DNA of 64,000 nucleotides from Arenibacter sp. 6A1 (GCF_012272855.1 NZ_JAAXCQ010000023.1:1-64000), one strand, 5' to 3'; positions 15,246-25,800 are shown, counted from the stretch's first letter. The notes: generated by a model from the letters alone, not told the origin. Numbers and translations: made by a program.

Positions 15246-16496
15246 ATGACAACAATTGAAGTTAGGAATAAAATTGCAGATTCGAAAGAACCGAATTGGT
15301 TTAATTCGGTTGAAATTACGATTCAATATCCTCACATCAATTTTTTACAGAAATTTGAGGGATTTAGTTCTATTCACAAATTTCTTAATCAACAAATAGA
15401 AGGTTGGGAAAAACTAGGAACTATACCAACCGAATTCAACACATCCAAACAACATTTTACGAATTTAAGAAACCGATTAGATAACTTTATAAATAGTAAT
15501 CATCAACAGCCAGAAGGCACTTTAAACAGTAATTGGCGTAACGAAATTGGACAATTACAGAGTAATAGCAATTTTTTTACTTACGATTCACCTGCAACTG
15601 ACTTTCTTGTTGAACTTCAAGGAAAATTTCCAAACTATTTTGCAGGAGCTTACCATTATATAATAGGTCAGTACAACTTTAATACGAAAGATAATTTTAC
15701 GGGCGGATTACTTGCATACGAATTTCAGTTGAAAGACCACACTGAAATAATTAATAGAAGAAATAAAGAAAAATCATCTATCAGTAGAATAAGAAATGAT
15801 TTTAGAAACCAACTTTCAGAATCTGAAAAACAATTAACTGACCATTTAACAACTGCAAATAAAGATTATGCAAATTATGTTAAACAGATAGATGATTATA
15901 AAAAAGAAAAAGAAGAACTTTTTGATGAATGGTATGGTAAAACACAAACCGACTTCAATACTTTTGACACTGATTCAAAAGAAAAAATATCAAATTTAGA
16001 AGAAACATATTTTAGAAAACTACAACTTTCCAAACCAGCAAGATATTGGCAACAAAAATCAACGAAATACTATACAGATGCTAATAAAATGAAAAAGATT
16101 TTGTTGTGGGTAGTCGGACTTTCATCTCTTTTCCTTGCCTTGATTTTAATAATTTCCCCGAAATGGATTTTCGAAACAGTATTTTCGGAAAATAGAGCGG
16201 CAATTATTAGATGGTCACTTGTTTTTATAACACTTATATCTCTTATAGCATTTACTGTTAGAGCAATTACAAAAGTTATGTTTAGCTCATTTCACTTGGC
16301 TAGAGACGCTGAAGAGAGACATACTCTAACTTTTTTCTATTTGTCTTTGCTTTCCGAGAAAGATTCCTCAATTAATGATGAAGATAGAAAATTGATTTTA
16401 CAATCATTATTTAGTAGAGCAGAAACAGGTTTGTTAAAAGATGATTCAGGACCAACAATGCCGAATGATTTTATAGGAAAAATTATGAATAAATAA
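15246..16496 (+). CDS. Coiled-coil membrane protein, DUF6161-like
   Basis: A 416-aa protein. An N-terminal globular part (1-160) is followed by a long helical, coiled-coil-like region (about 175-290; KEKSSISRIRNDFRNQLSES and neighbours). Two membrane helices (about 283-301 and 315-338) come next, then a short cytosolic tail with SSFHLARDAEERHTLTFFYL. That tail reminds me of the DUF6161 family of unknown function; the match is from memory. The gene starts 22 bases after GTTAGCC and stops nine bases before a complete junction, a clean cassette. A membrane-associated defence role is possible but unsupported. Confidence 0.65.
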   Translation: MTTIEVRNKIADSKEPNWFNSVEITIQYPHINFLQKFEGFSSIHKFLNQQIEGWEKLGTIPTEFNTSKQHFTNLRNRLDNFINSNHQQPEGTLNSNWRNEIGQLQSNSNFFTYDSPATDFLVELQGKFPNYFAGAYHYIIGQYNFNTKDNFTGGLLAYEFQLKDHTEIINRRNKEKSSISRIRNDFRNQLSESEKQLTDHLTTANKDYANYVKQIDDYKKEKEELFDEWYGKTQTDFNTFDTDSKEKISNLEETYFRKLQLSKPARYWQQKSTKYYTDANKMKKILLWVVGLSSLFLALILIISPKWIFETVFSENRAAIIRWSLVFITLISLIAFTVRAITKVMFSSFHLARDAEERHTLTFFYLSLLSEKDSSINDEDRKLILQSLFSRAETGLLKDDSGPTMPNDFIGKIMNK

Positions 16497-16504
16497 AAGC
16501 CAGT

Positions 16505-16700
16505 GGCTAACAAAACCTATAAACAATACGGGCTTCGGGCTTAAACGAAAGGTTTACGTATTTTTATGAAGTCCGCAAAATCTTTAGGATTTTGCTTTAA
16601 ACAAGGGAAAGAAAAAACAAAACAAAAAGATTTCGCTACGTGCATGGCGGAAAGCAAACGCCAGTTTGCTCCCGTACTGTTCATAGCCAGACCGTTGTAC
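16505..16700. repeat. Complete cassette junction, GCTAAC to GTTGTAC (attC-like)
   Basis: This is the only full, little-diverged copy of this junction type. It runs GGCTAACAAAACCTATAAAC, ATACGGGCTTCGGGC, AAGTCCGCAAAATCTTTAGG, ending CATAGCCAGACCGTTGTAC. Internal inverted pairs include CAAAATC/GATTTTG and GCAAACG/CAGTTTGC. It fills the space between two plus-strand genes exactly. Truncated left arms of the same type lie at 2405 and 3835, and a diverged complete relative at 34151. Confidence 0.7.
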
Positions 16701-16717
16701 ACAAGTGTGAAAAAACT

Positions 16718-17863
16718 ATGAGTAAAAAACTATATTCTCTTGAACATATATCAAAAGTATATAATACAGATGTTGAAAATTTAAAAATTTGGACAGCTGA
16801 AAAATTTAATGATAAATCACTCACAGAATTACCACCATCTGTAAATAATGAAATAGCAACCTTTTTAGGAGTTCAGCCATTAAGTCTAAAATCAAAAAAG
16901 AAAAGAAAAAATTCTTCATCTAAAAGAAACGAATACTTAACTGAATTAAAACAAATTAAGGAAGCTAGTTACAAGGAGAAAATACTGGACTTTGTAACTG
17001 ATTTAAAACAAAAAGTTAACGATGAACGTATTATACAGACCATTGACTCTATTTATAATTCACTACCTAACAAAAAAGAATACATTTTAGAAAACTGTGA
17101 AAAAAAATACTTCACTTGGAAAGACATAATTTTCACGGAAAAAGGAGTAAAAATAAATCCAAATATATTATATCTTTCAATTAACATTGATGGACCAACA
17201 AAAATTTTGAATGAAATTAGCAACTCTTATTTTCAAAAAAAATTCTCGAAAGAATTATACAAAGTCTACCTTAATAAATTTAATGAAAAAGTAGAATTTA
17301 CACTTTCAGATGATATTCAAAAAATTAAAAATATTGTTTCGGAACATATAAATAACTCAAAGAAAGAGAAAAAAATAAGCACTATAACTCTAGAAAAACC
17401 CAGAAATAATTCAAGAGTTAATTTGAATCAAGATAAAGAAATTAATATAAAAGATATTGCCACAATATTTCAAAGCAATAAATTCATACAACAAGCATCA
17501 AAACTAATAAAAAATGACAATAAGGCTGTTGCTCTCTGGGAAAATAATAATTCAACTTCGGAAGAAGCACTAATAATTATCTTAAAGCATAAAGTATATA
17601 ATTTTGTAATATGGGAAAATATAAATGAAAATAGAGCTTGTTATATTTTTAAATACGAAAATGGAAATTTCAATAGAAAAATTAAAGCTTTAAAAACATT
17701 TATAATGACCGACATCGAATATAAACGATGGGATTTATTCAATAACAATGGAAATCATAATCAATTAAATTATGAGGAATATTACACTGTCATTCACGAA
17801 AGCATCGATAGTTATAAAAGAAAGTTGAATTCTTACTTAAAACCATATTTTAAAATTAAATAA
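16718..17863 (+). CDS. Hypothetical lysine/asparagine-rich protein, 381 aa
   Basis: A soluble protein with no signal peptide. The first 60 residues (SLEHISKVYNTDVENLKIWT, LPPSVNNEIATFLGV) look like a small helical DNA-binding or adaptor domain. A basic linker KSKKKRKNSSSKRN follows, then a helical middle and an alpha/beta C-terminal part. I find no catalytic signature. The ATG at 16718 is preferred over upstream frames because it begins just after GTTGTAC of the junction. The extreme AT and AAA/AAT codon bias differs from the Tra genes and points to a foreign origin. No family recognised. Confidence 0.6.
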   Translation: MSKKLYSLEHISKVYNTDVENLKIWTAEKFNDKSLTELPPSVNNEIATFLGVQPLSLKSKKKRKNSSSKRNEYLTELKQIKEASYKEKILDFVTDLKQKVNDERIIQTIDSIYNSLPNKKEYILENCEKKYFTWKDIIFTEKGVKINPNILYLSINIDGPTKILNEISNSYFQKKFSKELYKVYLNKFNEKVEFTLSDDIQKIKNIVSEHINNSKKEKKISTITLEKPRNNSRVNLNQDKEINIKDIATIFQSNKFIQQASKLIKNDNKAVALWENNNSTSEEALIIILKHKVYNFVIWENINENRACYIFKYENGNFNRKIKALKTFIMTDIEYKRWDLFNNNGNHNQLNYEEYYTVIHESIDSYKRKLNSYLKPYFKIK

Positions 17864-17884
17864 ACACCTGTGTACAATCGAGGG

Positions 17885-17941
17885 GATGGCTCCGCCATCT
17901 ATGGTTTAGGGGCTCGTTTGGAGCCCCCCTAAACCATTTTT
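17885..17941. terminator. Bidirectional terminator between convergent genes
   Basis: A small hairpin GATGGC-TCC-GCCATC is followed by a strong stem (ATGGTTTAGGGG with CCCCCTAAACCAT, 17901-17936) and a T run. It separates the plus-strand 381-aa gene from the minus-strand KAP NTPase gene. GTACAAT at 17872, just before it, resembles the left end of a cassette junction. Confidence 0.8.
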
Positions 17942-17948
17942 ACCGATT

Positions 17949-19361
17949 TTAAGTTTTTAAATCTTCTAATAAATCTATTTTGTTGGTGAAATGAGATAAA
18001 TCTAAATCTCCTTCTCTACGACTATGTTTTATACCTTCAATGATGTTCATAGTCTCATTATCCGCTTCTTTATTGATGATTGAGCTTATTAGTGGTTTGT
18101 TTTTTCCAGTTTCCCCATCTCTTTCATATAAAGGCTTTCGATTATACCCGTCTTGAATATAATTATTATACGCATTAACTAGGGATAATTCTAACCACAT
18201 TAATTGTCTTTCAGTATCATCATTGATATTAATTTTGATTAGGGCTAAAAAGCTTTCTTGAACTTCTGAAATACTTAAATTTTTACTTTTCATTTGTTCA
18301 TAAAAATCATTATTTCTGATTTTAACGAATGTAAGTAAAAGAAAAATATTTGGGGTAACATACATATTTGATGTAAAACTCCTTAATGCTAATCTCGAAT
18401 GAGCAAATATTTTTTCTTGTTGTCTTAAAGGAACTTGGGCATTTGTGAATAGTAATTTACAAGTTTCAAGAAAAATTGATTTGTCTGATGTTAGTTCATA
18501 ACTATTTAGTCTTTCTGGTGACTGTAAAAATTCATCGAATTGAAAATAATCATATAAATATTTGTAAAATATATCTGCTCCTGGCTCTGGAATGGAATAC
18601 TCTAAATCAATAAATTTTCTTAAATACTCTTCAGCATCTAAGTCATCACTTCCATATACTCCTTTAATTGCATTTCCAAGTTGTTCTTTATCAATAGATA
18701 AAATGAAAACAATGTTTGGAACAGAAAAGAAATGTTTAATTTGTTCCAATAAAGAAACAGCATAATTTGGTCGGCATCTGTCTAATTCATCAATAATAAA
18801 GATTAAAGGTTTTCCTTCGTTCGTATTTGTGATGAATTTGGATAAGCCGTGACGAAAATCTGAAATGCTTTTTTTCTTTTTATCATATTCGTGCACTTCA
18901 TTCTCAAAAGTCTCTGATAATCCTTTAGTTACTCCAACGATAGCCTCTTTAATTCCTTCGGTTTCAATATATCTATCAGCTATTGCTTTTATTAATATTG
19001 GTACAATGTGCTTCGTTAAAGTCGATGCCTTCTTTAATGTGTTTTTGAATTCTGGTTCAGTATCTTCTGTTGTAAGGGTTTTTAATTCGCCCATTAAAGC
19101 TATGAGAGGATTATTTTCAAAATCATTTTCCCAAGCGTTGAAGTATAAAGTTTGAAACCCACTATTTTTCAAATCTTGCTCCCACATTTTTACAAATGTT
19201 GTTTTTCCTGTGCCCCATTTATTATTTAGGCCGAGTACAAATCCGTAAGGATATGATTTGATTATATTGGTTAAAACGCCAGAATATTTTTGCCTATTCA
19301 ATTTACAATTAGCAAAAGGATTTTCCTGTTCAATTTCAATTTCGTTATGTTTAATATTCAT
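17949..19361 (-). CDS. KAP-family P-loop NTPase
   Basis: A 470-aa KAP NTPase. GLNNKWGTGKTT (44-55) is the Walker A motif. NEGKPLIFIIDELDRCRPNY includes the Walker B acidic pair Asp191-Glu192 and the KAP-typical DELDRCRP. The usual membrane insertion between the two motifs is not obvious; the stretch at 119-128 is only weakly hydrophobic. Family members act in membrane-linked or phage-defence roles in bacteria, but this one has no recognised defence partner. It stands alone on the minus strand with a strong terminator behind it and a repeat-bearing gap in front. Confidence 0.88.
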   Translation of the reverse strand: MNIKHNEIEIEQENPFANCKLNRQKYSGVLTNIIKSYPYGFVLGLNNKWGTGKTTFVKMWEQDLKNSGFQTLYFNAWENDFENNPLIALMGELKTLTTEDTEPEFKNTLKKASTLTKHIVPILIKAIADRYIETEGIKEAIVGVTKGLSETFENEVHEYDKKKKSISDFRHGLSKFITNTNEGKPLIFIIDELDRCRPNYAVSLLEQIKHFFSVPNIVFILSIDKEQLGNAIKGVYGSDDLDAEEYLRKFIDLEYSIPEPGADIFYKYLYDYFQFDEFLQSPERLNSYELTSDKSIFLETCKLLFTNAQVPLRQQEKIFAHSRLALRSFTSNMYVTPNIFLLLTFVKIRNNDFYEQMKSKNLSISEVQESFLALIKININDDTERQLMWLELSLVNAYNNYIQDGYNRKPLYERDGETGKNKPLISSIINKEADNETMNIIEGIKHSRREGDLDLSHFTNKIDLLEDLKT

Positions 19362-19739
19362 TTAGTCGTGTTTTTTTTAAGGTTACTGGTAACATAGGTA
19401 CATAGAAGTTTATACTCCTTATTTATCTCTTACTGAAGCAAGCTTATTCTTGATAAATTCAAGTTCTTTGCCGCGGGAATTGAACTGTCCTAAAAACATT
19501 TCGTTTAACTAGGAGGCTGAAAAAAGAATATCAATAAAGGTCAAAAAAAGCAAATACTTGTTCCTCCTTATCTCGGTTCGATTTGTGCCAATAATAGATA
19601 TATATAACATCTTATATGTATTAAATATGATCCATACATATAATATATTACTACACTGTTTTACTACTATTTATAATATTTTTGATAGTAATCCTCCATT
19701 CTGACCTTTGATATAGCTCTCCATTTTTATAATTTCTTT
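19362..19739. repeat. GGTC block and AT block in noncoding gap
   Basis: The gap holds the GGTC block (about 19537, AAAGGTCAAAAAAAGCAAAT), TCGGTTCGATTTGTGCC and then an AT-rich near-palindrome (TATATATAACATCTTATATG, CATACATATAATATATTAC). The first 150 bases probably include the promoter of the KAP gene. No gene is visible. Confidence 0.65.
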
Positions 19740-20210
19740 TTAAAAAGAAATATCAGTTGTTTTTAAATATTGTTCGTAGTTGTCCATTAGAACATGTATC
19801 TCCTGAACTGCCTTTTCTTTGGTATATCGGTAGCTCTCATTTGTTTTGCTATGTACTTCTGTGAAATTTTCTGCATCTATCGTTATTTTCGTGGCCCCAT
19901 CTTTGACATTTAATTTGATGATAGCATAAATCTGTCCGAAATCGACCACTTCCCCCATTACTACCGTGGATCCAAAATCCTTAAAAAGATAACGACCTGT
20001 AACTACGCCTGCTTCTTTGTCCGAAAATTGAATCACTGATTTTGGGCTAGTGAAAATTTCAACCATCCAGTTATTAGCCTTTACAAATAAATCGTTTTTT
20101 GTTCCGTCAACCATAATCGTCCTATCAATAGGTTCCATCGTTATAGGAATTCTCTCATAGGTGTAACAAGAAGAAAGTAAAATGCTTAGTAGAATTACAT
20201 ATTTTTTCAT
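19740..20210 (-). CDS. DUF4468-like lipoprotein
   Basis: A 156-aa predicted lipoprotein (signal peptide then lipobox LLSSC, mature Cys15). The domain reads VKANNWMVEIFTSPKSVIQF, SDKEAGVVTGRYLFKDFGS and KDGATKITIDAENFTEVHSK, the layout of DUF4468, a TBP-like-fold domain common in Bacteroidota envelope proteins of unknown function. It is the last of four same-strand envelope genes (22518 to 19740), though gaps of 160 bases suggest that it may have a separate promoter. Confidence 0.75.
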   Translation of the reverse strand: MKKYVILLSILLSSCYTYERIPITMEPIDRTIMVDGTKNDLFVKANNWMVEIFTSPKSVIQFSDKEAGVVTGRYLFKDFGSTVVMGEVVDFGQIYAIIKLNVKDGATKITIDAENFTEVHSKTNESYRYTKEKAVQEIHVLMDNYEQYLKTTDISF

Positions 20211-20374
20211 TTTAAATGGTTTAAGTTGTTATGTTTTTTTAGCACTTGCTAAATCAAGCTTATTCTTAATCAATACTATTTCCTAGGTCTTGGTATTGCC
20301 CAGCATGTATCCTATTAATTCCCATGCTAGGGCCTATTACTACTGTTCCATTCCAATTGGAATGCCTTTAACCA

Positions 20375-21013
20375 TTATTTATCGGTCGCTTGGAGCATCG
20401 CTTTATACCCGGGAAAATCATTTGGGTTTAGTAGTAGTTCATCTCTATCATCGGCAATATTTATGATTCCCAGATCCGGTGCGGGATTGGTTTGTACCAA
20501 GTATTCATTTAACATCTTGGCCCCTAATCCATTTACTGCCCGGAACCTAAAAATGTAGGTGTAGGATGCAACTTCATGGACCGTTTCTCCCAGTTCTGTT
20601 TCTAGCCTGTCTATTTCTGATAGTATTTTCTTGTTTGTTTCTATTTTGGAATTGAGCTCTTCGACTTCTTCGGGATTAAATATACTAGGGATCTCCTTTT
20701 TATACTTTTCTTGCCGTTCTAGATTTTCCTGGTCGTACCCCAGATTCCTTTCAAAATATTCCTTGCGATACTCTATATTGTCCTTGTAGAGTACCGAATC
20801 TGCCAATATGAGCTCGGCAAATTCATAGCTTTCAGGATCATTCATTTTTGGTTTTATATGTTCCTCGATATTGCTCCTTACAATCTCATGCTGAGTAGGG
20901 GCTTTATGGGATTCACAAGATGTTAGGCCTATTGTTGTAATGGCAACACCTAAAAATAATACCACCACTCGCTTGGTCAATATCCCTGTGGTTTTTCTCT
21001 TTCTATTATTCAT
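20375..21013 (-). CDS. Hypothetical lipoprotein, 212 aa
   Basis: A basic N-terminus, a membrane segment (VVVLFLGVAITTIGL) and the lipobox GLTSC indicate a lipoprotein anchored through Cys33. The mature part is highly charged and helical (SNIEEHIKPKMNDPESYEFA, LNSKIETNKKILSEIDRLET), with a beta segment YTYIFRFRAVNGLGA late in the chain. I recognise no named family. It sits 65 bases downstream of the outer-membrane protein gene and shares its strand, so an envelope-complex role with its neighbours is plausible. Confidence 0.65.
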   Translation of the reverse strand: MNNRKRKTTGILTKRVVVLFLGVAITTIGLTSCESHKAPTQHEIVRSNIEEHIKPKMNDPESYEFAELILADSVLYKDNIEYRKEYFERNLGYDQENLERQEKYKKEIPSIFNPEEVEELNSKIETNKKILSEIDRLETELGETVHEVASYTYIFRFRAVNGLGAKMLNEYLVQTNPAPDLGIINIADDRDELLLNPNDFPGYKAMLQATDK

Positions 21014-21078
21014 TTTTTAAAATTTTTATCCGGTTGTTTTATTTTTATTCGTTCTAAAAAAGATAGGAACCGCTGGAT

Positions 21079-21807
21079 TTAGAACATTATCCCTACACTG
21101 ATGCTTACGGCGCCTGAATTTTCGGAGGTGGTCCCTACATCGTAGTACCCCCCATTATCATAGATGTAGAAAAAGTCCATTTTCTGCATCTCATACCCCA
21201 CCCCTATAGTGAAAGTGGTTCCCTCCGAGGTGCCAAAACGGGCCCCTATTGTGGGACTCAGTAGCATTCCCACGCCTTCTAGCCTATAGGTGGCGTCAAA
21301 ACTGTAGCCGATATCAAAGGCGATAAAAGGTGTGTGTGTAGCGTCCAAAAAGTTTATTCTGGCGTTGGCAAAAAGAGGGATCAGGGCGGCCTCCGACTCT
21401 TTATAATACCGTAGTCCTGTTCCTATCCCTAAGGATACAATAGGGCTAAAGGCATAGCTGTTCACGATATTCAATTTCCAACGGTCCATACCATAATCCC
21501 ATATTCCTTTCTGATAGCCTATGTCCACCGTTCTGATATGCCTGGATGCCTGCTCCGTGGCCAGGTCTATACGCCCGTCTTTTTGACGGTGTAATTCCTT
21601 GCCGAGCTTTTCGATCTCTTCCATGCGGAATACAAAGATGCTCTGGTCCGCCGTTTCTATTTTTATGGAAACGTTCGGATACTGCTCGGTTATGATCCCA
21701 CGGACCACACTGCCGTTTTTTAAGTACACTATGTCCCGATAGTGCTGCTGGGCCATAGCTGTTGTGCTTACCAGGGCCAATACCATCAATACCAATATTC
21801 TTTTCAT
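21079..21807 (-). CDS. Outer-membrane beta-barrel-like protein
   Basis: A 242-aa exported protein with a clear signal peptide ending TTAMAQQ. Residues about 20-75 (DIVYLKNGSVVRGIITEQYP, IFVFRMEEIEKL) form a small beta domain seen in many Bacteroidota envelope proteins. From about residue 95 onward alternating amphipathic strands (GIWDYGMDRWKLNIVNSYAF, TTFTIGVGYEMQKMDFFYIY) suggest an eight-strand outer-membrane barrel ending SISVGIMF. It lies 21 bases after the 229-aa gene and is probably co-transcribed. The function is unknown. Confidence 0.7.
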   Translation of the reverse strand: MKRILVLMVLALVSTTAMAQQHYRDIVYLKNGSVVRGIITEQYPNVSIKIETADQSIFVFRMEEIEKLGKELHRQKDGRIDLATEQASRHIRTVDIGYQKGIWDYGMDRWKLNIVNSYAFSPIVSLGIGTGLRYYKESEAALIPLFANARINFLDATHTPFIAFDIGYSFDATYRLEGVGMLLSPTIGARFGTSEGTTFTIGVGYEMQKMDFFYIYDNGGYYDVGTTSENSGAVSISVGIMF

Positions 21808-21828
21808 TTTTCTGTTTTTTTATAGCGT

Positions 21829-22518
21829 TTATTGTGATACAATGATAGGGGTGAGCTCTTCTTTAAGGGCCTGGTATTCGTCCTCTGCCATGATGCCCAG
21901 GTCCAACAAATCCTTGGATTCTTTTAGTTTTGCGATGGCCTCTTCCCGGGTCATAGGAGCATTGATGCTCTTTATTTCGCCGCCTAGGACGGACTTTTCA
22001 TAGTCCGTTACGGACATGTATTTGTTGATCCCAAAGGCCCTACCATTGGGTTCTCCCAATAGGACGGTGAGTCTTAAGGGCTTCTTCCTGCTGCCCTTAT
22101 GAAATACGGACATTTCGGAGATCACCACTATTTCTCCCTGCATTTCGGCCCCCGCAGTGCTGGGTTCTTCTCCGCCCATAGCGGCCATAACATTGCCGAA
22201 TCCTGCCGGCTTTCCCATGATGATGGTCTGGAAATTGCTCTTGGTCTTGGACCGGGCCTTGGCGGCACCGACCCTATACCCGCCGCCTACGGCAGTGGTG
22301 GACGTTATGTTTCCCGATGGATAGCCTATTACCAGAGTATCGCCCACGGCCAGCACGGAGCCGTCCGCGGCGGTGTATTTCAGGATCTTGGTGTTGTTTT
22401 TTATCTGCTGGAATACTGCTGCATCCTGGCTCTGCTCGAAGCTTAGTTCATCGAGTTGTTTTTGGGCGGTAGCAGTGGTCGCTGCTACAGAAAAAATGGC
22501 TAGCAATAGTTTTTTCAT
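21829..22518 (-). CDS. Exported protein with SHOCT-like C-terminus
   Basis: A 229-aa protein with a signal peptide (MKKLLLAIFSVAATTATAQ). The central region has small beta-rich and glycine-rich segments (AVGDTLVIGYPSG, TAVGGGYRVGAAKA). The C-terminal 45 residues (TREEAIAKLKESKDLLDLGI, MAEDEYQALKEELTPI) resemble the SHOCT helical-pair motif found at the ends of many membrane proteins. It is the first gene of the four-gene envelope group. No enzymatic motif is seen. Confidence 0.65.
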   Translation of the reverse strand: MKKLLLAIFSVAATTATAQKQLDELSFEQSQDAAVFQQIKNNTKILKYTAADGSVLAVGDTLVIGYPSGNITSTTAVGGGYRVGAAKARSKTKSNFQTIIMGKPAGFGNVMAAMGGEEPSTAGAEMQGEIVVISEMSVFHKGSRKKPLRLTVLLGEPNGRAFGINKYMSVTDYEKSVLGGEIKSINAPMTREEAIAKLKESKDLLDLGIMAEDEYQALKEELTPIIVSQ

Positions 22519-22713
22519 TTGGTGACTGATTCTGATTGTGTTAATAATGTTTTTTAATAATTGGGTTCCCTAGAAAGGGCAGGAATGGTATCGATATTCC
22601 TTTCTTCTAAGGGATAGGAATTAATATTAAATAGGCTTGAGGGAAGCCCCTGATGGTTTTTGGTATGTCTCCACGATGGAAAGACCAAGGGTTTAAAATT
22701 GTAATCATAGCTA

Positions 22714-22783
22714 CAGTGTTTTTTGGTGAACACTGCAAATATGAAACCCCACTGTGCAGTTTAGATGCACAGCGGGGTTTTTT
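22714..22783. terminator. Two hairpins, the second terminator-like
   Basis: CAGTGTT/AACACTG (22714-22735) is followed by a strong stem AAACCCC-CTGTGCA with TGCACAG-GGGGTTTTTT (22744-22783). On the plus strand it ends in a T run. On the minus strand it lies directly behind hsdR and could end that operon. No plus-strand gene precedes it, so a small plus-strand transcript from about 22600 is possible. Confidence 0.65.
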
Positions 22784-22809
22784 ACTATTGTTCCAATAAA
22801 AGTGAGCGC

Positions 22810-25800
22810 CTAGGCGCCTACTTCGGTTTTGTTGAAGTCTTGGATGATACTAAAGATGGTATCGGCCTGTTCGGGGTTGAATACGCCGTCTATGCCCATG
22901 GTATGGTAGTTTTTAAAGGGGGAATCGTATAGTTTGGTAGGGTCTATTCTTCCGTTCTTGGTCAAAAACAACTTTATGGTATCCAAAAACTGGATCTGTA
23001 CCGCGCTCAACCGGTGCTGGTTGATAAAATCGGCAAATGCCCTATCGACCGTTTCGGCGGATACCCCTATGAGGGAGACGATAAACTGTACCAAATTCAA
23101 ACGTGCGCCCAGTTCTTTTTCTACCTGTTCTTTTTGGATCCCGTCGGAAAAGAGGATACCTTCCAAGAGCTTTAGTTCCTCTTCGGTGATGGTTTCGCCC
23201 TTGTGGATCCTTGCTATGGTCAGGTTGTTGCTATTTTCCCGGATGAGCTTCTCCAATCGATGGAGGGTGGATGTAAATGGGGTCCGATAGCTTTCCGGGG
23301 CTTCCGCAGCAAAGTCGTTTACTACTACCTGGTCTTCGCGCAAGTGGTCTATATAGTCCGTGGTCACATATTTCTGGTCTACGGGGTCTATATATTTTAC
23401 CAGTTCCCGGATGCCGGCCCTTATTTTCTCCAAATGGCGGATCCCGTCCTTCTCCCAGAATTTCTCTTCCAATGGCTGTTTTATCAGGGCTTCCTGCGTT
23501 TTTACCTCGGGAACAGTGGTTTTTTTCAACAGCTTATGGGAGGTGGTCGCTACCTTAGTAATCGGGACATTCAGTTTGGAAAGGAATTCGGGGGTGTCGG
23601 GGGTTTCCAGCCTTTTGACCATTAGGGCATACAACAGCTTGTCGTAGAAGCGTGCCAGATCGTTATCGCCCTTTGGCGGTTTTACCAAGGGGGCCAATAC
23701 CTCGGTAATGGTCTTGACGTCCTTTTTGGTAAGATGGTCCCATAGTTCCCTGTTCTCATTGCCATAGTCCAATACCGTTTTCAGCTGCATTTTTACGTCA
23801 AATCGATCGGTATCCATCGTTGCAATCGTTTTGTGCAAATCGTTCAACAAAGCGGTGCGGTAGTCCTGTAAATCGGTATCGTCCTTGAACTGCTCGGATT
23901 TCAGGTATTCTGCCAGCTGTAATTTTAGTCCAAAAACAAGTTCTGTGAGCCCCTTTTGGGCACTGGTTTCCATCCCTTCCGGATTCTCCTTAAAGAATTC
24001 GAAATTCTGACAGAGATCAAAGATCAAAAAACGTTCCTTGTTCTTTCCTTCCCCAAATAAATTGGGGCGCAAACGGGAGCCACGTCCTATCATCTGCCAG
24101 AATTTGGCATAGGACTTTACGGGCTTGTAGAATACCAGGTTCACGCAACTAGGGGCATCGATACCGGTATCCATCATATCGACCGAAATGGCTATCTGCG
24201 GCAGGCGGTCTTTTTCCTCGTCGCAGAACCTGTTGATCATTTCCTCGGCCTTTGGTTCCCCGTGGGTAATTACCTTTACGTAATCGTTGCTAAACTGTTC
24301 CTTGTCCAGTTCCAAGAACATATCCTTTAGGAACTGGGCGTGTTTTTTATTGCGGGCAAAAACGATGGTTTTCCCCAATTCGTCCCCGCCGCGTTTTTTA
24401 ATGCCGTGCTCCAGGACGAAGCGAAGGGTCTTGATGGCGGTATCCCTATTGAACAACCATTGGTTGAGTTCGGAGGATTCTATCCATTCGTTCCCAGTGG
24501 CTTCCTCCCCGTCCAGGATCTCCTCCTCAAAGGCTTCTTTTTCCTCCTCGCTCAGGTCCTCGTACCGGATCCCGTCCCTCATGAACTTGGTAGGCACCTC
24601 CAAAGAGCGGTAGGGCGACAAATGGCCGTTGGCAACGGCTTCCTCAAAGGTATAGGCATCCGTGGGCGATTTATCGGCAAGGCCGAAAATGGCATAGGTA
24701 TTTTTATCGATACTATGTTTTGGGGTGGCCGTTAGCCCCAGGTAAAGGGCATCGAAATAATCGAAAATGGCCTGATATTTTTTATAGATGGAACGGTGGG
24801 CCTCGTCTATGATAATCAGGTCAAAATGGCCTACCCCGTAAAAGCGGTGTTCCTCCTCCCTGGAATTATCGATAAGGCCCATCATGGTCTGATAGGTGGA
24901 AAAGGCAAAACGGGCATCGGGATTGTCCTTTTCCTTAATGAGGTTTACACTGGAGTGCTCCGGCAGGAACTTCACGAAATTAGATTTCGCCTGGCTCACT
25001 AAACTTTTGCGGTCGGCCAGAAAAAGTACCCTTTTTACCCAATTGCATTCCAGCATCATTTTTGCCAGGGCAATACTGGTCCTGGTCTTTCCGGTCCCCG
25101 TGGCCAATACCAATAAGGCGCCCCTATGGGTACCTATAAGGTTGCCGGTATGTTTATTGGTGCCCGCAAAATGTTCGGCAATACTTTTAATGGCCCGCAT
25201 CTGGTAGGTACGTCCCGCAATATCGGTATCGATGGGGGCGGTACGGATATCCTTTCTGTGCTCTCGTCGGAACATCACGGTCTGTAGCTCGGCCTTGGTA
25301 TAAAAGCCGTGTACCGTTCTTGCCTGCTTATAGAAGCGATCGTCCCAAAGGAAGGTCTCAAAGCCATTGGTGTAGTACATCACCGGACGGCGGCCGTACA
25401 TTTTCTCCAAGCAATCGGCATATAGCTGCGCCTGGTTCTCCCCTTTGGTAGCGCTTTCCAGGGATTTTTTGGCTTCTACCAAAGCCAAGGGCCGTCCGTC
25501 ATCGTCCCAAAGGACATAATCTACATAGCCGGTGCCCGAGGGATTGGTAGACACTGGCATATGGCCTACCTTAAATTCCCTATCGTTTACCCCTTCCAGC
25601 TCCCATCCGGCCTCGCGCAATGCCAGATCTATAAACTGTTTTCGGGTCTCCGCCTCATTCCTGGGGTGCTGTACCTGTTCCTGGGTATTGGCGACGATCT
25701 TATTGGCCTCAATTTGTGCCTGCTGGATTTCCAGCTGTTTTTTCTGCAGCTCGTTTTCGGCCGCCAAGGCCAACCTTTCTTTCTCTTTCCTTTGTAGTTC

